Origin: Clostridia bacterium BRH_c25
Lineage (GTDB): Bacteria; Bacillota_A; Clostridia; Lutisporales; Lutisporaceae
Length of the DNA stretch: 64,000 nt
Assembly: GCA_001515955.1 (NCBI GenBank)
Contig: LOES01000083.1
Span: 1 to 64,000 of the forward strand
Reading direction: 5' to 3'
Shown: piece after piece, positions 7,297-16,365 of the stretch
How positions within the stretch are numbered: position 1 is the stretch's first letter
Layout of the letters: each line of letters starts with the position of its first letter
Translations under genes and position numbers: made by a program
Notes under the pieces: model-generated
What the model was told of the DNA's origin: nothing
The model's input: only the letters and a program-made list of their open reading frames with translations
Database searches by the model: none

Positions 7297-8487
7297 ATGA
7301 TCAGAAAATTATTTACATCCGAGTCTGTTACCGAAGGACACCCGGATAAAATCTGCGATCAGATATCTGATGCCGTTCTGGATGCCATACTCGAACAGGA
7401 TCCCATGGGGAGAGTAGCATGTGAAGTATCTGTCACAACGGGGCTGGTATTGGTAATGGGGGAGATATCAACCAACTGTTATGTAGATATTCCGAAGATA
7501 GTTAGAAAAACCATTGAAGATATAGGTTATACAAGAGCCAAATACGGCTTTGACGCCGACACCTGTGGTGTTATTACTGCCATAGATGAGCAGTCGGCTG
7601 ATATTGCCCTTGGTGTTGACAAGGCGCTGGAAGCCAAAAAAGGTGAAATGACGGAGCAGGATATAGCTGCTACAGGTGCAGGAGACCAGGGCATGATGTT
7701 CGGCTATGCCTGCGATGAAACTCCGGAGCTGATGCCGATGCCCATCTCTTTGGCGCACAAGCTGGCTATAAGGCTTTCCCAGGTAAGAAAGGAAGGCATC
7801 CTGGACTACCTGCGGCCTGATGGCAAAACTCAGGTTACAGTGGAATATGACGACGGAAAGCCTGTAAGAATAGATACAATTGTTGTATCCTCGCAGCATA
7901 GTCCCGAAGTTGATCATGACACCATCGAGAGAGACGTGCTTGAAAATGTAGTAAAACCTGTTATTCCGGAAGGTATGATAGATAAAGATACCAGGTTCTA
8001 TATAAATCCGACAGGAAGGTTTGTAATTGGAGGACCTCACGGTGATTCAGGCCTTACCGGAAGAAAAATTATAGTTGATACCTACGGAGGATATGCAAGA
8101 CACGGAGGAGGAGCCTTCTCAGGAAAGGATCCGACCAAAGTGGACAGATCAGCTTCCTATGCAGCAAGGTATGTAGCAAAAAATATAGTTGCAGCAGGTC
8201 TTGCATCCAAGTGCGAAGTACAGGTGGCTTATGCGATAGGCGTGGCAAAGCCGGTGTCCGTATTGGTGGAGACCTTTGGTACAGGAAAGCTCTCTGATGA
8301 TGAGATTTCAAAGATAATAATGCAGGTATTTGATTTGAGGCCGGCAGCAATTATAAAGAACCTGGACCTCAGAAGACCTATATACAGACAAGTAGCAGCT
8401 TACGGACATATGGGAAGGACCGATATCGATGTTCCGTGGGAAAAAACCGACAAAGCAGAAGAAATAAAGAGGCTGGCAGGGATATAA
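7297..8487 (+). CDS. metK: S-adenosylmethionine synthetase
   Basis: Makes SAM from methionine and ATP. 396 residues, normal length. Signature sequences: [20 protein letters not shown] at the N-terminus, [12 protein letters not shown] near residue 130, [14 protein letters not shown] near residue 245 and [17 protein letters not shown] near residue 265. Start ATG behind AGAAGGAGG. Controlled by the S-box riboswitch immediately upstream. The SAM it makes would also feed the several methyltransferases of the glycan island, though this is general metabolism. Confidence 0.98.
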   Translation: MIRKLFTSESVTEGHPDKICDQISDAVLDAILEQDPMGRVACEVSVTTGLVLVMGEISTNCYVDIPKIVRKTIEDIGYTRAKYGFDADTCGVITAIDEQSADIALGVDKALEAKKGEMTEQDIAATGAGDQGMMFGYACDETPELMPMPISLAHKLAIRLSQVRKEGILDYLRPDGKTQVTVEYDDGKPVRIDTIVVSSQHSPEVDHDTIERDVLENVVKPVIPEGMIDKDTRFYINPTGRFVIGGPHGDSGLTGRKIIVDTYGGYARHGGGAFSGKDPTKVDRSASYAARYVAKNIVAAGLASKCEVQVAYAIGVAKPVSVLVETFGTGKLSDDEISKIIMQVFDLRPAAIIKNLDLRRPIYRQVAAYGHMGRTDIDVPWEKTDKAEEIKRLAGI

Positions 8488-8490
8488 AAC

Positions 8491-8525
8491 AAAATGGTGC
8501 ACTGTAATGGTGCACTTTTGTTTTT
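8491..8525 (+). terminator. Terminator of metK
   Basis: AAAATGGTGCAC-TGTAAT-GGTGCACTTTTG followed by TTTTT; the stem rests on the self-complementary GTGCAC plus A/T pairs. Confidence 0.75.
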
Positions 8526-8528
8526 ACC

Positions 8529-8668
8529 GGCAATGGGCAATGGGCTATAGGCAATAGGTTAGGGAATTTCTTTGCAGCCTAAATTTTGTCATTCTGAGCT
8601 TGCGAAGAATCTTTACCTGTGAGTCCGGCCTTGACAATCCCATTGCCCATTGCCTATCGCCAATTGCC
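8529..8668. repeat. Word-built palindromic repeat, GGCAATG family, with nested GTCATTCTGA element
   Basis: The left arm (8529-8558) is four GGCAATGG/GGCAATAG-like words. The right arm (8639-8668) is their reverse complement. The core contains a diverged GTCATTCTGAGCTTGCGAAG segment (8588-8607), a start of the GTCATCCTGA repeat family. It occupies most of the metK-recD2 gap. Confidence 0.85.
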
Positions 8669-8725
8669 TCATTATGCTATAATTATATGGAAACATAACG
8701 ATAAGTTTTGACTGAGGTGTAAACA

Positions 8726-10936
8726 ATGGATGAAGTACAGGGAACGATATATGAGGTTGTGTTCAGAAATGAACAGAACGGATATACAGTACTTGAGCTG
8801 GAGCAGGATAAAGAGCTGCTCACACTGGTAGGGTATTTTTCTTTTTTGAACATTGGAGAGACCATCAAGGCATACGGAAAATGGGTGCAGCACCCCGATT
8901 ACGGCAATCAATTCAAGGTGGAGACTTATACCTCGGTTACCCCGGCAACTGTTAACGGGATAGAAAAGTATCTGGCTTCAGGTCTGATACCGGGAATTGG
9001 CCCCCACATAGCCAAGAAGCTGGTAGAGAAATTCGGGCTGGATACCCTTGACATTATACAATACAGTCCCGACCGCCTTATGGAAGTGGAGGGAATAGGA
9101 CGAAAAAAGGCAGAGAAAATATTTGAGGCTTTCCAGGAGCAGAAGGAACTGAAGGATATCATGATGTTCCTGGAACAGTATGGCATAGGAGCTGCTTATG
9201 CAGTAAGGATATACAAGACCTATGGAGCTAATACGATAAATGAAATAAAGGAAAACCCATATAAGCTGGCAGATGATATATTTGGCATAGGCTTCAAAAT
9301 GGCAGATAGAGTGGCACTTTCCATGGGCATCTCAAAATCCTCAGAATACCGCACTGCATCAGGTACGAGATATGTGCTTAACCAATACCACGGAAACGGA
9401 CATACCTTTGTACCCCAGGAAGAGCTTGTAAGATCGGCGGCAGCACTGCTTGAAGTGGATGAAACCAGTGTTGAAGACACAATAATAAAGCTTTTCATAG
9501 ATAAAAAACTGGTTGTAGAAAATATTGGAGATATAAGGGGAGTCTACTCAGTTCCTTTCTTCAAGGCGGAATCCGGGACGGCAAGAAGACTTATGCAGCT
9601 GTTGTACTTCAAAATTTCTCCCATGGATGTAGATATAGACAACGAGGTATCAGCGGTGGAAAGGTCAGAAGGAATAGAACTGGCAGAAAAGCAGAGACTC
9701 GCAGTAAGGGAAGCTCTGACCAATGGGATACTTGTTATAACGGGAGGCCCGGGTACAGGTAAAACCACAACTATCAAGACGATAATAAACCTTTTTGAAA
9801 AGCAGGGACTTGAAGTACTATTGGCCGCTCCTACCGGAAGAGCTGCAAAAAGAATGCAGGAGGCAACAGGAAAAGATGCAAAGACTATCCACAGGCTGCT
9901 GGAATTCGGATATGGAGACAGTGATGAAGAAATGTTCTTTCAGAAAAATGAAGAATCACCGCTGGAATGTGATGTTATAATAGTTGATGAGGTATCAATG
10001 ATTGACATATTACTGATGAACAACCTTCTGAGAGCGATAGCGGAGGGTACCAGGGTAATCCTGGTGGGTGATGTTGATCAGCTTCCTTCTGTTGGTCCGG
10101 GGAATGTTCTGAGGGATATAATAGAAAGCGGGGTACTCCCTGTAGTCAGGCTGGATGAGATATTCAGACAGGCTGAGAGCAGTATGATTGTTGTCAATGC
10201 CCATAGGATCAACCGGGGTGAACCTCCGGTAATAAGCGCCAAGAACAGTGATTTTTTTCTTATAAAACAAGATAGTCAGGAGAATATAGTTTCCACCATA
10301 ATTGAGCTTTGCACCGAAAGACTACCCAAATACACCGGGTTGGATTTCTACGAGGGAATTCAGGTGCTGTCACCTATGAAAAAGGGCTTGTGCGGGGTGC
10401 TGAATCTTAACCAGGAGCTTCAGAAGGCATTGAATCCCCAGAAGCACAACAAGTCTGAAAAACCTTACAAGGAAGCTGTCTTCAGGGTTGGAGACAAAGT
10501 AATGCAGATAAAGAACAATTACAAAATGAAATGGCAAAGCGTAAATAATTTCGAAAAGGAAGGAGAAGGAGTGTTCAATGGAGATCTGGGTACTATAATG
10601 GATATAGATAATGAAGAACAGTACCTGGAAGTGATATTTGACAGGGAGAGAATAGTTAAATATGATTTTACAATGCTGGATGAGCTGGAGCATGCATATG
10701 CCCTTACAGTACATAAAAGCCAGGGCTCGGAGTTCCCGGTCCTTGTCATGCCGCTGACCTTTGGCCCTCCGATGCTTATGACAAGAAATCTTCTCTATAC
10801 CGGACTGACTAGGGCGAAAAGCATGGTAGTACTGGTAGGAAAAGAACGTTTCCTTCAGCAGATGATTAATAACAACCATATAAGTACACGCCATTCAGGA
10901 CTGCGGGGAAGACTTGACAAGCTGAATACTATTTAG
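8726..10936 (+). CDS. recD2: RecD2 family ATP-dependent 5'-3' DNA helicase
   Basis: Superfamily 1B helicase of DNA repair, the RecD-like protein that works without RecBC. 736 residues. N-terminal OB-like region, then helix-hairpin-helix segments (GIGPHIAKKLVEKFG and VEGIGRKKAEKIFE, about residues 92-140). Walker A GGPGTGKTTT near residue 340, Walker B VIIVDEVSMID, motif III GDVDQLPSVGPG, and C-terminal motifs HKSQGSEFPVLVMP and LYTGLTRAK. An extended -10 (TGCTATAAT, 8675-8683) overlaps the right edge of the preceding repeat. comF follows after 15 bases. Confidence 0.96.
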   Translation: MDEVQGTIYEVVFRNEQNGYTVLELEQDKELLTLVGYFSFLNIGETIKAYGKWVQHPDYGNQFKVETYTSVTPATVNGIEKYLASGLIPGIGPHIAKKLVEKFGLDTLDIIQYSPDRLMEVEGIGRKKAEKIFEAFQEQKELKDIMMFLEQYGIGAAYAVRIYKTYGANTINEIKENPYKLADDIFGIGFKMADRVALSMGISKSSEYRTASGTRYVLNQYHGNGHTFVPQEELVRSAAALLEVDETSVEDTIIKLFIDKKLVVENIGDIRGVYSVPFFKAESGTARRLMQLLYFKISPMDVDIDNEVSAVERSEGIELAEKQRLAVREALTNGILVITGGPGTGKTTTIKTIINLFEKQGLEVLLAAPTGRAAKRMQEATGKDAKTIHRLLEFGYGDSDEEMFFQKNEESPLECDVIIVDEVSMIDILLMNNLLRAIAEGTRVILVGDVDQLPSVGPGNVLRDIIESGVLPVVRLDEIFRQAESSMIVVNAHRINRGEPPVISAKNSDFFLIKQDSQENIVSTIIELCTERLPKYTGLDFYEGIQVLSPMKKGLCGVLNLNQELQKALNPQKHNKSEKPYKEAVFRVGDKVMQIKNNYKMKWQSVNNFEKEGEGVFNGDLGTIMDIDNEEQYLEVIFDRERIVKYDFTMLDELEHAYALTVHKSQGSEFPVLVMPLTFGPPMLMTRNLLYTGLTRAKSMVVLVGKERFLQQMINNNHISTRHSGLRGRLDKLNTI

Positions 10937-10951
10937 GAGGCAGGCAGGGAT

Positions 10952-11656
10952 ATGATTAAATGGATTCTGGACCGGCTATACCCTGCAAAGGCAAAGTGCA
11001 ATATATGCGGCAGGGATGGAGCGGGAGCAGCCTGCGATATATGTATGGCTTCCCTGGATTATCTTCAGGGAATTACCTGCCTTCACTGCGGCAAGCAGCT
11101 TAATGAGCAATACAGGGACAGCATTTGCCCCGACTGCAAAGCAGGTGTTTTTTACTATAATAGGGCTTATTCCTGCTTTGCGTACAGTGGTATGGGAAAG
11201 GAACTGATATACAAGCTCAAATATGAAGGAAAGTCACAGCTGGCAAAGGTAATTGCAAGCCTGATGGAAGAAAGGTTAAGGGACGAAGGATTGAAAATAG
11301 ATGCAATCATACCTGTGCCGATGCATAAGAAAAAGCTTGAAACAAGAGGCTTCAACCAGTCATACATAATTGCACGGGAATTGGGGGAAAGACTCAGGAA
11401 GCCGGTTATAGACTGTCTGGAAAGGACAAAGGATACTAAGAAGCAGTATAATCTCGACAGAACTCAGCGGTATTTGAATATAGTTGATGCATTTTCTGTC
11501 GGATTAATGTATAATATTGATAAATATAAGAGTATTTTACTGGTTGATGATATTTACACCACAGGAAGCACTGTGAATGAATGCAGCAAAGTGCTGAAGC
11601 ATTCCGGAGCAGGTACAATATACGTGATTACTGCCGCTACCGGCAGTAACACCTAA
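10952..11656 (+). CDS. comF: ComF family amidophosphoribosyltransferase-like protein
   Basis: ComFC-type protein linked in many bacteria to DNA uptake and repair; exact biochemistry is unresolved. 234 residues. The N-terminus carries a double zinc knuckle with cysteines in CNICGRDGAGAACDIC and CLHCGKQ...CPDC. The C-terminal half is a phosphoribosyltransferase fold with the PRPP loop ILLVDDIYTTGSTVNEC near residue 190. Co-transcribed with recD2 behind AGGAGG. Homologues lie near the yvyF-flgM flagellar genes in Bacillus, the same order as here. Confidence 0.93.
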   Translation: MIKWILDRLYPAKAKCNICGRDGAGAACDICMASLDYLQGITCLHCGKQLNEQYRDSICPDCKAGVFYYNRAYSCFAYSGMGKELIYKLKYEGKSQLAKVIASLMEERLRDEGLKIDAIIPVPMHKKKLETRGFNQSYIIARELGERLRKPVIDCLERTKDTKKQYNLDRTQRYLNIVDAFSVGLMYNIDKYKSILLVDDIYTTGSTVNECSKVLKHSGAGTIYVITAATGSNT

Positions 11657-11659
11657 TTT

Positions 11660-11745
11660 AGTCGCTAGTCACTAGTCGCTAGTCACTAGGTTTAGGCAGG
11701 CCTTCGAAGCCTTGGCTTAACTCTAGAGACTAGAGACTAGCGACT
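11660..11745. repeat. Word-built palindromic repeat, TAGTCAC family, copy 3
   Basis: The left arm (11660-11689) is two copies of AGTCGCTAGTCACT plus TAG. The right arm (11723-11745) is CTAGAGACTAGAGACTAGCG-type. The core holds the nested palindrome GGCCTTCGAAGCC. It lies between comF and yvyF. Confidence 0.9.
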
Positions 11746-11764
11746 GATAGAAGGAGGTCTATGT

Positions 11765-12187
11765 ATGGCGGAGATTAGAAACTGTCCCAGGTGTGGAAAA
11801 ATATTCACTTATATAGGAAGACCCATTTGTCACAAGTGCATGGAGACAGAAGAGAATGAGTTCAAGACAGTTAAGGAATACATATATGACAATCCCGGGG
11901 CTACTATTTCAGAGGTGTCACAGGAGACAGAGGTCTCTGTTGAGAAGATTATGAGATTCCTTAGAGAAGAAAGGCTTGAAATCAAGTCCGAAAACAGTAA
12001 CCTTATTCTGGAATGTGAGAGATGCGGGAGAGCAATCAATTCCGGCAGGTTCTGTGAGAACTGCAAGGGAGAGATGAACAAGGACTTCAGGAAAGAGTTC
12101 GGTCTGGACAGGAAGGAACCTGAGCCAAAGCAGCAGTCTAAAGCAGAAAGAGAAAAAATGTATACAGCCACAAGAAGAAGAGATTAG
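11765..12187 (+). CDS. yvyF: YvyF-like flagellar operon protein
   Basis: Small protein of the late flagellar cluster, 140 residues. An N-terminal zinc ribbon (CPRCGKIF...CHKC), a central winged-helix-like segment (ATISEVSQETEVSVEKIMRF) and a second zinc ribbon (CERCGRAINSGRFCENC) resemble YvyF of Bacillus, found between comF and flgM there as here. Basic charged C-terminus. Start ATG behind AAGGAGGT. Function unknown; possibly regulatory. Confidence 0.85.
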   Translation: MAEIRNCPRCGKIFTYIGRPICHKCMETEENEFKTVKEYIYDNPGATISEVSQETEVSVEKIMRFLREERLEIKSENSNLILECERCGRAINSGRFCENCKGEMNKDFRKEFGLDRKEPEPKQQSKAEREKMYTATRRRD

Positions 12188-12217
12188 TAAAGCAGCATAA
12201 TGCTGCTTTATTTTTTT
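12188..12217 (+). terminator. Terminator of yvyF
   Basis: TAAAGCAGCA-TAA-TGCTGCTTTA followed by TTTTTTT directly after the stop codon. Confidence 0.92.
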
Positions 12218-12236
12218 AAAATACATGAAAAAGTGC

Positions 12237-12264
12237 TAAACTAATATATAAGTAATACCGATAA
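12237..12264 (+). promoter_or_regulatory. SigD-type promoter of flgM
   Basis: TAAA at 12237-12240, 16-base spacer, ACCGATAA at 12257-12264; one base off the GCCGATA consensus. Autoregulation of flgM by its own target sigma factor is usual. Confidence 0.8.
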
Positions 12265-12300
12265 AATAGTTGAAAGAAGAAATGCAAACGGGGTGTTAAC

Positions 12301-12606
12301 ATGGGATTCAATATTAACAAAATTGGCGGCGTGAGCGGAGTCTACAACAATCAGAAGGTGGAACCCAAGAAGGATGTTTCGGGAGCAGCTCATGTCAAGG
12401 GAAAAAAGGATGAGGTACAGATATCCAAGGAAGCTATGGACTTCCAATTGGTTATGAAAGCAGCAAAGGCTGCCAGGGACATACCCGACGTAAGGGAGGA
12501 AGTTATCGCTCCCATCAAGGAAAAGCTTGATAACGATACTTATGAAGTAGACAGCAATGGTATAGCTGATAAGCTTTTAGCCCGCAAGTTTAATATAAAA
12601 ATCTGA
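12301..12606 (+). CDS. flgM: Anti-sigma-28 factor FlgM
   Basis: Binds and inhibits the flagellar sigma factor until the hook is complete, then is removed. 101 residues. The C-terminal sigma-binding region is visible: VQISKEAMDFQLVMKAAKAA and EKLDNDTYEVDSNGIADKLL, with the IADKLL motif typical of FlgM. The N-terminal half is low-complexity and likely disordered. Start ATG behind GGGGTG. Flanked by terminators but read from its own SigD-type promoter. Confidence 0.94.
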   Translation: MGFNINKIGGVSGVYNNQKVEPKKDVSGAAHVKGKKDEVQISKEAMDFQLVMKAAKAARDIPDVREEVIAPIKEKLDNDTYEVDSNGIADKLLARKFNIKI

Positions 12607-12653
12607 AAATAACCACAGCTTAAGGCCATAACCTGGCTGTGGTTATTTTTTTT
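12606..12653 (+). terminator. Terminator after flgM
   Basis: AAATAACCACAGC (12607-12619) pairs with GCTGTGGTTATTT (12636-12648), followed by a T-run. Reading into flgN must be partial or depend on readthrough. Confidence 0.9.
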
Positions 12654-12670
12654 AAAAGGGTGTGTTGTCT

Positions 12671-13183
12671 ATGGTAAATATTGATAAGGAAATAAATTCG
12701 ATAATAGAGATATTAAGAAAAGAGCATGGCTATTACAAGGATATGCTTGAGCTGTCAAAATCCAAGAAGAAGATAATCGTTGAAGGCAAAGTCGCAGAAC
12801 TGGATAAAATAGTCAAACTGGAGCAGAATATGATTTTCAATATAGGACAGCTGGAAAGGAAAAGAGAGGAAGAAATATCAAATATATCCAGGTCGTTGGA
12901 TTTAAGCGGCACTCAGATTACTATTTCCGAGCTGATGGAGGAGCTTAAGCCTGAGCAGAAAAGGAGTCTGGAGGATATACAGGGCAAGCTGCAGGAGGCT
13001 TTCACCGAGCTGAAAGCGATAAATGACGTTAACGGACTGCTTATTGAGCAGTCTCTTGAATATATAGATTACTCCATAAACCTCGTTGCGGGAACCGGTA
13101 TGGAGACAGGTTCATTATACGAGGACATAAGCAAGGGCAAGAATAAACAAAGCAAGAAGAACATTTTTGATACAAAGGTATAG
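12671..13183 (+). CDS. flgN: FlgN-type flagellar export chaperone
   Basis: Chaperone for the hook-filament junction proteins FlgK and FlgL, whose genes follow. 171 residues, almost wholly helical with heptad-like charged stretches (LELSKSKKKIIVEGKVAELDK, DIQGKLQEAFTELKAINDVN) and the C-terminal NGLLIEQSLEYIDYSIN motif of the FlgN family. Three in-frame starts are possible: GTG 12662, TTG 12665 and ATG 12671. I prefer ATG, nine bases after GGGTG. Confidence 0.85.
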   Translation: MVNIDKEINSIIEILRKEHGYYKDMLELSKSKKKIIVEGKVAELDKIVKLEQNMIFNIGQLERKREEEISNISRSLDLSGTQITISELMEELKPEQKRSLEDIQGKLQEAFTELKAINDVNGLLIEQSLEYIDYSINLVAGTGMETGSLYEDISKGKNKQSKKNIFDTKV

Positions 13184-13235
13184 ATAGTGTAGAAACTTTT
13201 ATATTTCACATAAAAAGTCTTGTGCTTATATATAA

Positions 13236-13398
13236 CGTGAATGTCATCCTGAACGTAGTGAAGGATCTATGACCCTCGAGGAATGCTTATAAGTATTTGC
13301 ACGGGTCATAATCTTAAGCATAAGATTCTTCGCAGGCTCAGAATGACACAGACAAGGCATTGGAGCCATATTAGCTTTACTTAATAGTATCAGCACTA
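13236..13398. repeat. Dispersed GTCATCCTGA repeat, copy 3
   Basis: Opens with the same GTCATCCTGAACGTAGTGAA as copy 1, then GGATCTATGACCCT, GCATAAGATTC and CAGAATGACACAG, and ends AATAGTATCAGCACTAG. It fills the 238-base gap between flgN and flgK and leaves no room for a separate strong promoter that I can identify. Confidence 0.88.
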
Positions 13399-13421
13399 GG
13401 ATAGGTTAGGGGTGAATACAC

Positions 13422-14870
13422 ATGTCATCATCATTTAGGGGATTAGGAATCGGTATTTCCGCAATTTTTGCAAGCCAGAGGGCATTGGATGTCACTGGTC
13501 ATAATATAAGTAATGTCAATACTCCCGGATATACCAGGCAGATGATATCCAATTCATCGTCCTTTTATCAGAAATTGGGGCAATCCGGAAATGGTAAAAT
13601 AATGCAGATGGGCTATGGTGTTGATGTACAGGAGATAAGGCAGTACAGGGATGAATTTCTTGATAAAAAATACAAAAAGGAAAGTACTGAGCTGGGCTAC
13701 TGGGAGTCAAGATTTTCAAGCATTGAAGAGCTTGAGACCATATTCAACGACAACTCGGAAGAGGGCTTGCAGACAGTTATGAACAACTTCTGGAACTCGT
13801 GGGAGCAGCTTTCAAAGCCTACGGGAGGCCTGGTTGCCAGATCCATGGTGAAAGAAAATGCTATTGCCTTTGTAGAGACTGTAAAGAACATGGACAATTT
13901 GATGCTCAATTTCAGAAGAAGCAAGGATAAGGAAATTATTGAAAATATCGATAGAGTGAATGAGATAGCAAAAAAGGTTGCAGCACTGAACCTGGAGATA
14001 CAGAAGATAGAATCCCACGGGGTCACGGCAAATGATCTTAGGGATGAGAGGAATTACCTGGTGGATGAGCTTTCCAGAAAGGCTAAGATACAAGTCATAG
14101 AAGGCAGTACATATAAAATTGCCATGGAAGGGCGCATGCTGGTTGATGGCAGCAGGTATGAGCAGATCGGAGCAATACCGGACAAAGACAACAGTGGATT
14201 TGTCCGGCTTGTTTGGAAAGGAACCAATGAAGGTGTTGATTTTAGCGGAGGAAGCATTAAAGCACTGATAGAATCAAGGGATATTGTGGTAAAAGGCTTC
14301 AGAGAAAAGCTGAATCAGTTTGTCAGGGGCATAGCGGCACAAGTAAACGAACTGCATGAGGTCGGATTCGGTGTGGCAGATAATATACAAAGGAAGTTCT
14401 TTATTAACAAACTGGACCCCTTAGAAGACGATATCGATTTATCCAACATTGAGTTTAATCCTGCCTTGAATGACTTTGACAATATCGCCGCTGCAGAAGA
14501 GGCAGGTAATTATGAAGATAATAGAGTTGCTCTGAAAATAGCAGCCTTAAGGTTCGAAGATTTTTTTTCAAATGACGCTTATGAGACAGTTGAAGATAAT
14601 AGAAAACATAATTTTGATGAATTTTATAGAAATCTGATATCCGAGTTGGGAAATAAAGGGCAGGAGGCAGCTACTGCTGCTGATGCACAGAGGACGCTGG
14701 TAGATCAGATTGATTACCGCAGGCAGTCTGTAAGTGCAGTTTCGATGGACGAAGAGATGAGCAATCTCATAAGATATGAGCACTCATATAATGCAGCAGC
14801 CAGAGTAGTAAATGCAATGGATGAAATGCTTGAAGTGATAGTTAATAAAATAGGTTTGGTCGGAAGGTAG
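13422..14870 (+). CDS. flgK: Flagellar hook-associated protein 1 (FlgK), first copy
   Basis: First hook-filament junction protein. 482 residues. The N-terminal D0 motif is ALDVTGHNISNVNTPGYTRQ (residues 23-42), a long coiled FlgK central region covers roughly residues 90-210, and the C-terminal signature VSAVSMDEEMSNLIRYEHSY with AARVVNAMDEMLEVIVN closes the protein. ATG start behind TTAGGGGTGA. A second FlgK paralogue follows after 10 bases. The two share ends but differ strongly in the middle, so each may have a distinct role. Confidence 0.94.
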   Translation: MSSSFRGLGIGISAIFASQRALDVTGHNISNVNTPGYTRQMISNSSSFYQKLGQSGNGKIMQMGYGVDVQEIRQYRDEFLDKKYKKESTELGYWESRFSSIEELETIFNDNSEEGLQTVMNNFWNSWEQLSKPTGGLVARSMVKENAIAFVETVKNMDNLMLNFRRSKDKEIIENIDRVNEIAKKVAALNLEIQKIESHGVTANDLRDERNYLVDELSRKAKIQVIEGSTYKIAMEGRMLVDGSRYEQIGAIPDKDNSGFVRLVWKGTNEGVDFSGGSIKALIESRDIVVKGFREKLNQFVRGIAAQVNELHEVGFGVADNIQRKFFINKLDPLEDDIDLSNIEFNPALNDFDNIAAAEEAGNYEDNRVALKIAALRFEDFFSNDAYETVEDNRKHNFDEFYRNLISELGNKGQEAATAADAQRTLVDQIDYRRQSVSAVSMDEEMSNLIRYEHSYNAAARVVNAMDEMLEVIVNKIGLVGR

Positions 14871-14880
14871 TGATTAAAGT

Positions 14881-16353
14881 ATGAGAACCACATTTGGAAC
14901 TTTTAATATTGCAACGTCAGGGCTTTTTGCCAGCCAAAGGTCTCTTGATATTACCAGCCACAATATATCCAATGCCAATACTGAAGGATACTCGAGACAG
15001 ATATCGCTGCAAAGGGCAACCATGCCTACATACGGGGACCCGACAGGGATAGTCGGTACCGGAGTGGAGACATATGATGTAGTAAGAATGAGGAGCAGCT
15101 ATCTGGATTATAAATATTGGGGGCAGAACAAGATTTATCAGGAATGGAATGTAAAGCAGCAGCATCTTGAGGAGATGGAAGGCATATTCAATGAACCCTC
15201 AGAAACAGGGATAAGAAAAGTAATGGATGAGTTTTTTACAGCTCTTGAGGAGCTTTCCAAAAAGTCGGGAGACAGTACCTGCAGAGTGGCTGTAATTGAA
15301 AAGGCAGGCACTTTTGCCGCAACAATAAACAGAAACGGGCATGAATTGATAAATTCTATCAGAGATGCCAACTTTGCCGTAAAGAACAAGGTCAGTGAAG
15401 TGAACTCGCTTGCAGAGCAGATTGCCAATCTGAACAAGCATATATTCAGCTTTGAGCTGGGAGGAAACAAGGCAAATGATCTGAGGGACCAGAGAAATTT
15501 ACTTCTGGACAAACTGTCCAATATAGTTAATATTACTGTACAAGAAATGCCGGGGCCAAATGGAAACAATTATATGGATGTAAAAATCGGAGGAATAACA
15601 CTTATCAACCATATTAACTACAATAAGATGACAACCAAGGATGAAACTGTGGAAGGCATTACAGAGCTTGGTGGAGGCAAGATAAGCAAGGTAGTATGGG
15701 ATGGGGTGGAGGATCAGGAAGTAACAATTGAGGGCGGAGAGCTTAGAGGATTATTGGATATAAGGGATGGAGACGGCGAGGAATTCAGCTATAGAGGACT
15801 GCCCTACTATCTTAACAAGATAAATGAATTTGCCAGATGCTTTACAGAGAGTTTTAACATTCAGCATGTATTAGGGGTGGACTCCCAGGGGGCTGGGGGA
15901 GTTAACTTTTTCTTTGAACCGGGTTCACCGGTTGTAATAAACAGTATCAATTTCAAGGTAGACCCTGCTATAACAGCGAATCCCAGCCTTGTAGCGGCGG
16001 CATCCGTCGATGACGGGGAAAGCAATAACGGAAATGTTCTGGAATTGATTGATTTGCGCAAGGCTACAACTATGTTTGATAGTGTTACGGGTACTCCTGA
16101 TGATTTTATCAAGTCTCTTCTTTCGGCACTTTCTGTAGACAGCAGTCAGGCCAAAAGAATGGCAACCAACTCAGAGGCCCTGGTATATCAGACGGTGAAT
16201 AGAAGACTTTCGGAGTCAGGAGTTTCTCTGGATGAAGAAATGACTAATATGGTAAAATTTCAGCAGGCATATAATGCATCGGCCAGAATGATTACAACAT
16301 TGGATAAAATACTTGATACAACAGTCAACCGGCTGGGTTTAGTGGGAAGATAG
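14881..16353 (+). CDS. flgK: Flagellar hook-associated protein 1 (FlgK), second copy
   Basis: 490-residue FlgK paralogue in tandem with the first. The D0 motif is SLDITSHNISNANTEGYSRQ, the central helices include EMEGIFNEPSETGIRKVMDE, and the C-terminus has VSLDEEMTNMVKFQQAYNAS followed by RMITTLDKILDTTVNRLG, the canonical FlgK/FlgL ending. This copy fits the FlgK consensus more closely than the first (FNEPSE and FQQAYNASA), so it may be the primary junction protein. The start codon follows AAGGTAGTG. Confidence 0.94.
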   Translation: MRTTFGTFNIATSGLFASQRSLDITSHNISNANTEGYSRQISLQRATMPTYGDPTGIVGTGVETYDVVRMRSSYLDYKYWGQNKIYQEWNVKQQHLEEMEGIFNEPSETGIRKVMDEFFTALEELSKKSGDSTCRVAVIEKAGTFAATINRNGHELINSIRDANFAVKNKVSEVNSLAEQIANLNKHIFSFELGGNKANDLRDQRNLLLDKLSNIVNITVQEMPGPNGNNYMDVKIGGITLINHINYNKMTTKDETVEGITELGGGKISKVVWDGVEDQEVTIEGGELRGLLDIRDGDGEEFSYRGLPYYLNKINEFARCFTESFNIQHVLGVDSQGAGGVNFFFEPGSPVVINSINFKVDPAITANPSLVAAASVDDGESNNGNVLELIDLRKATTMFDSVTGTPDDFIKSLLSALSVDSSQAKRMATNSEALVYQTVNRRLSESGVSLDEEMTNMVKFQQAYNASARMITTLDKILDTTVNRLGLVGR

Positions 16354-16365
16354 AGAGGTGAAAGC

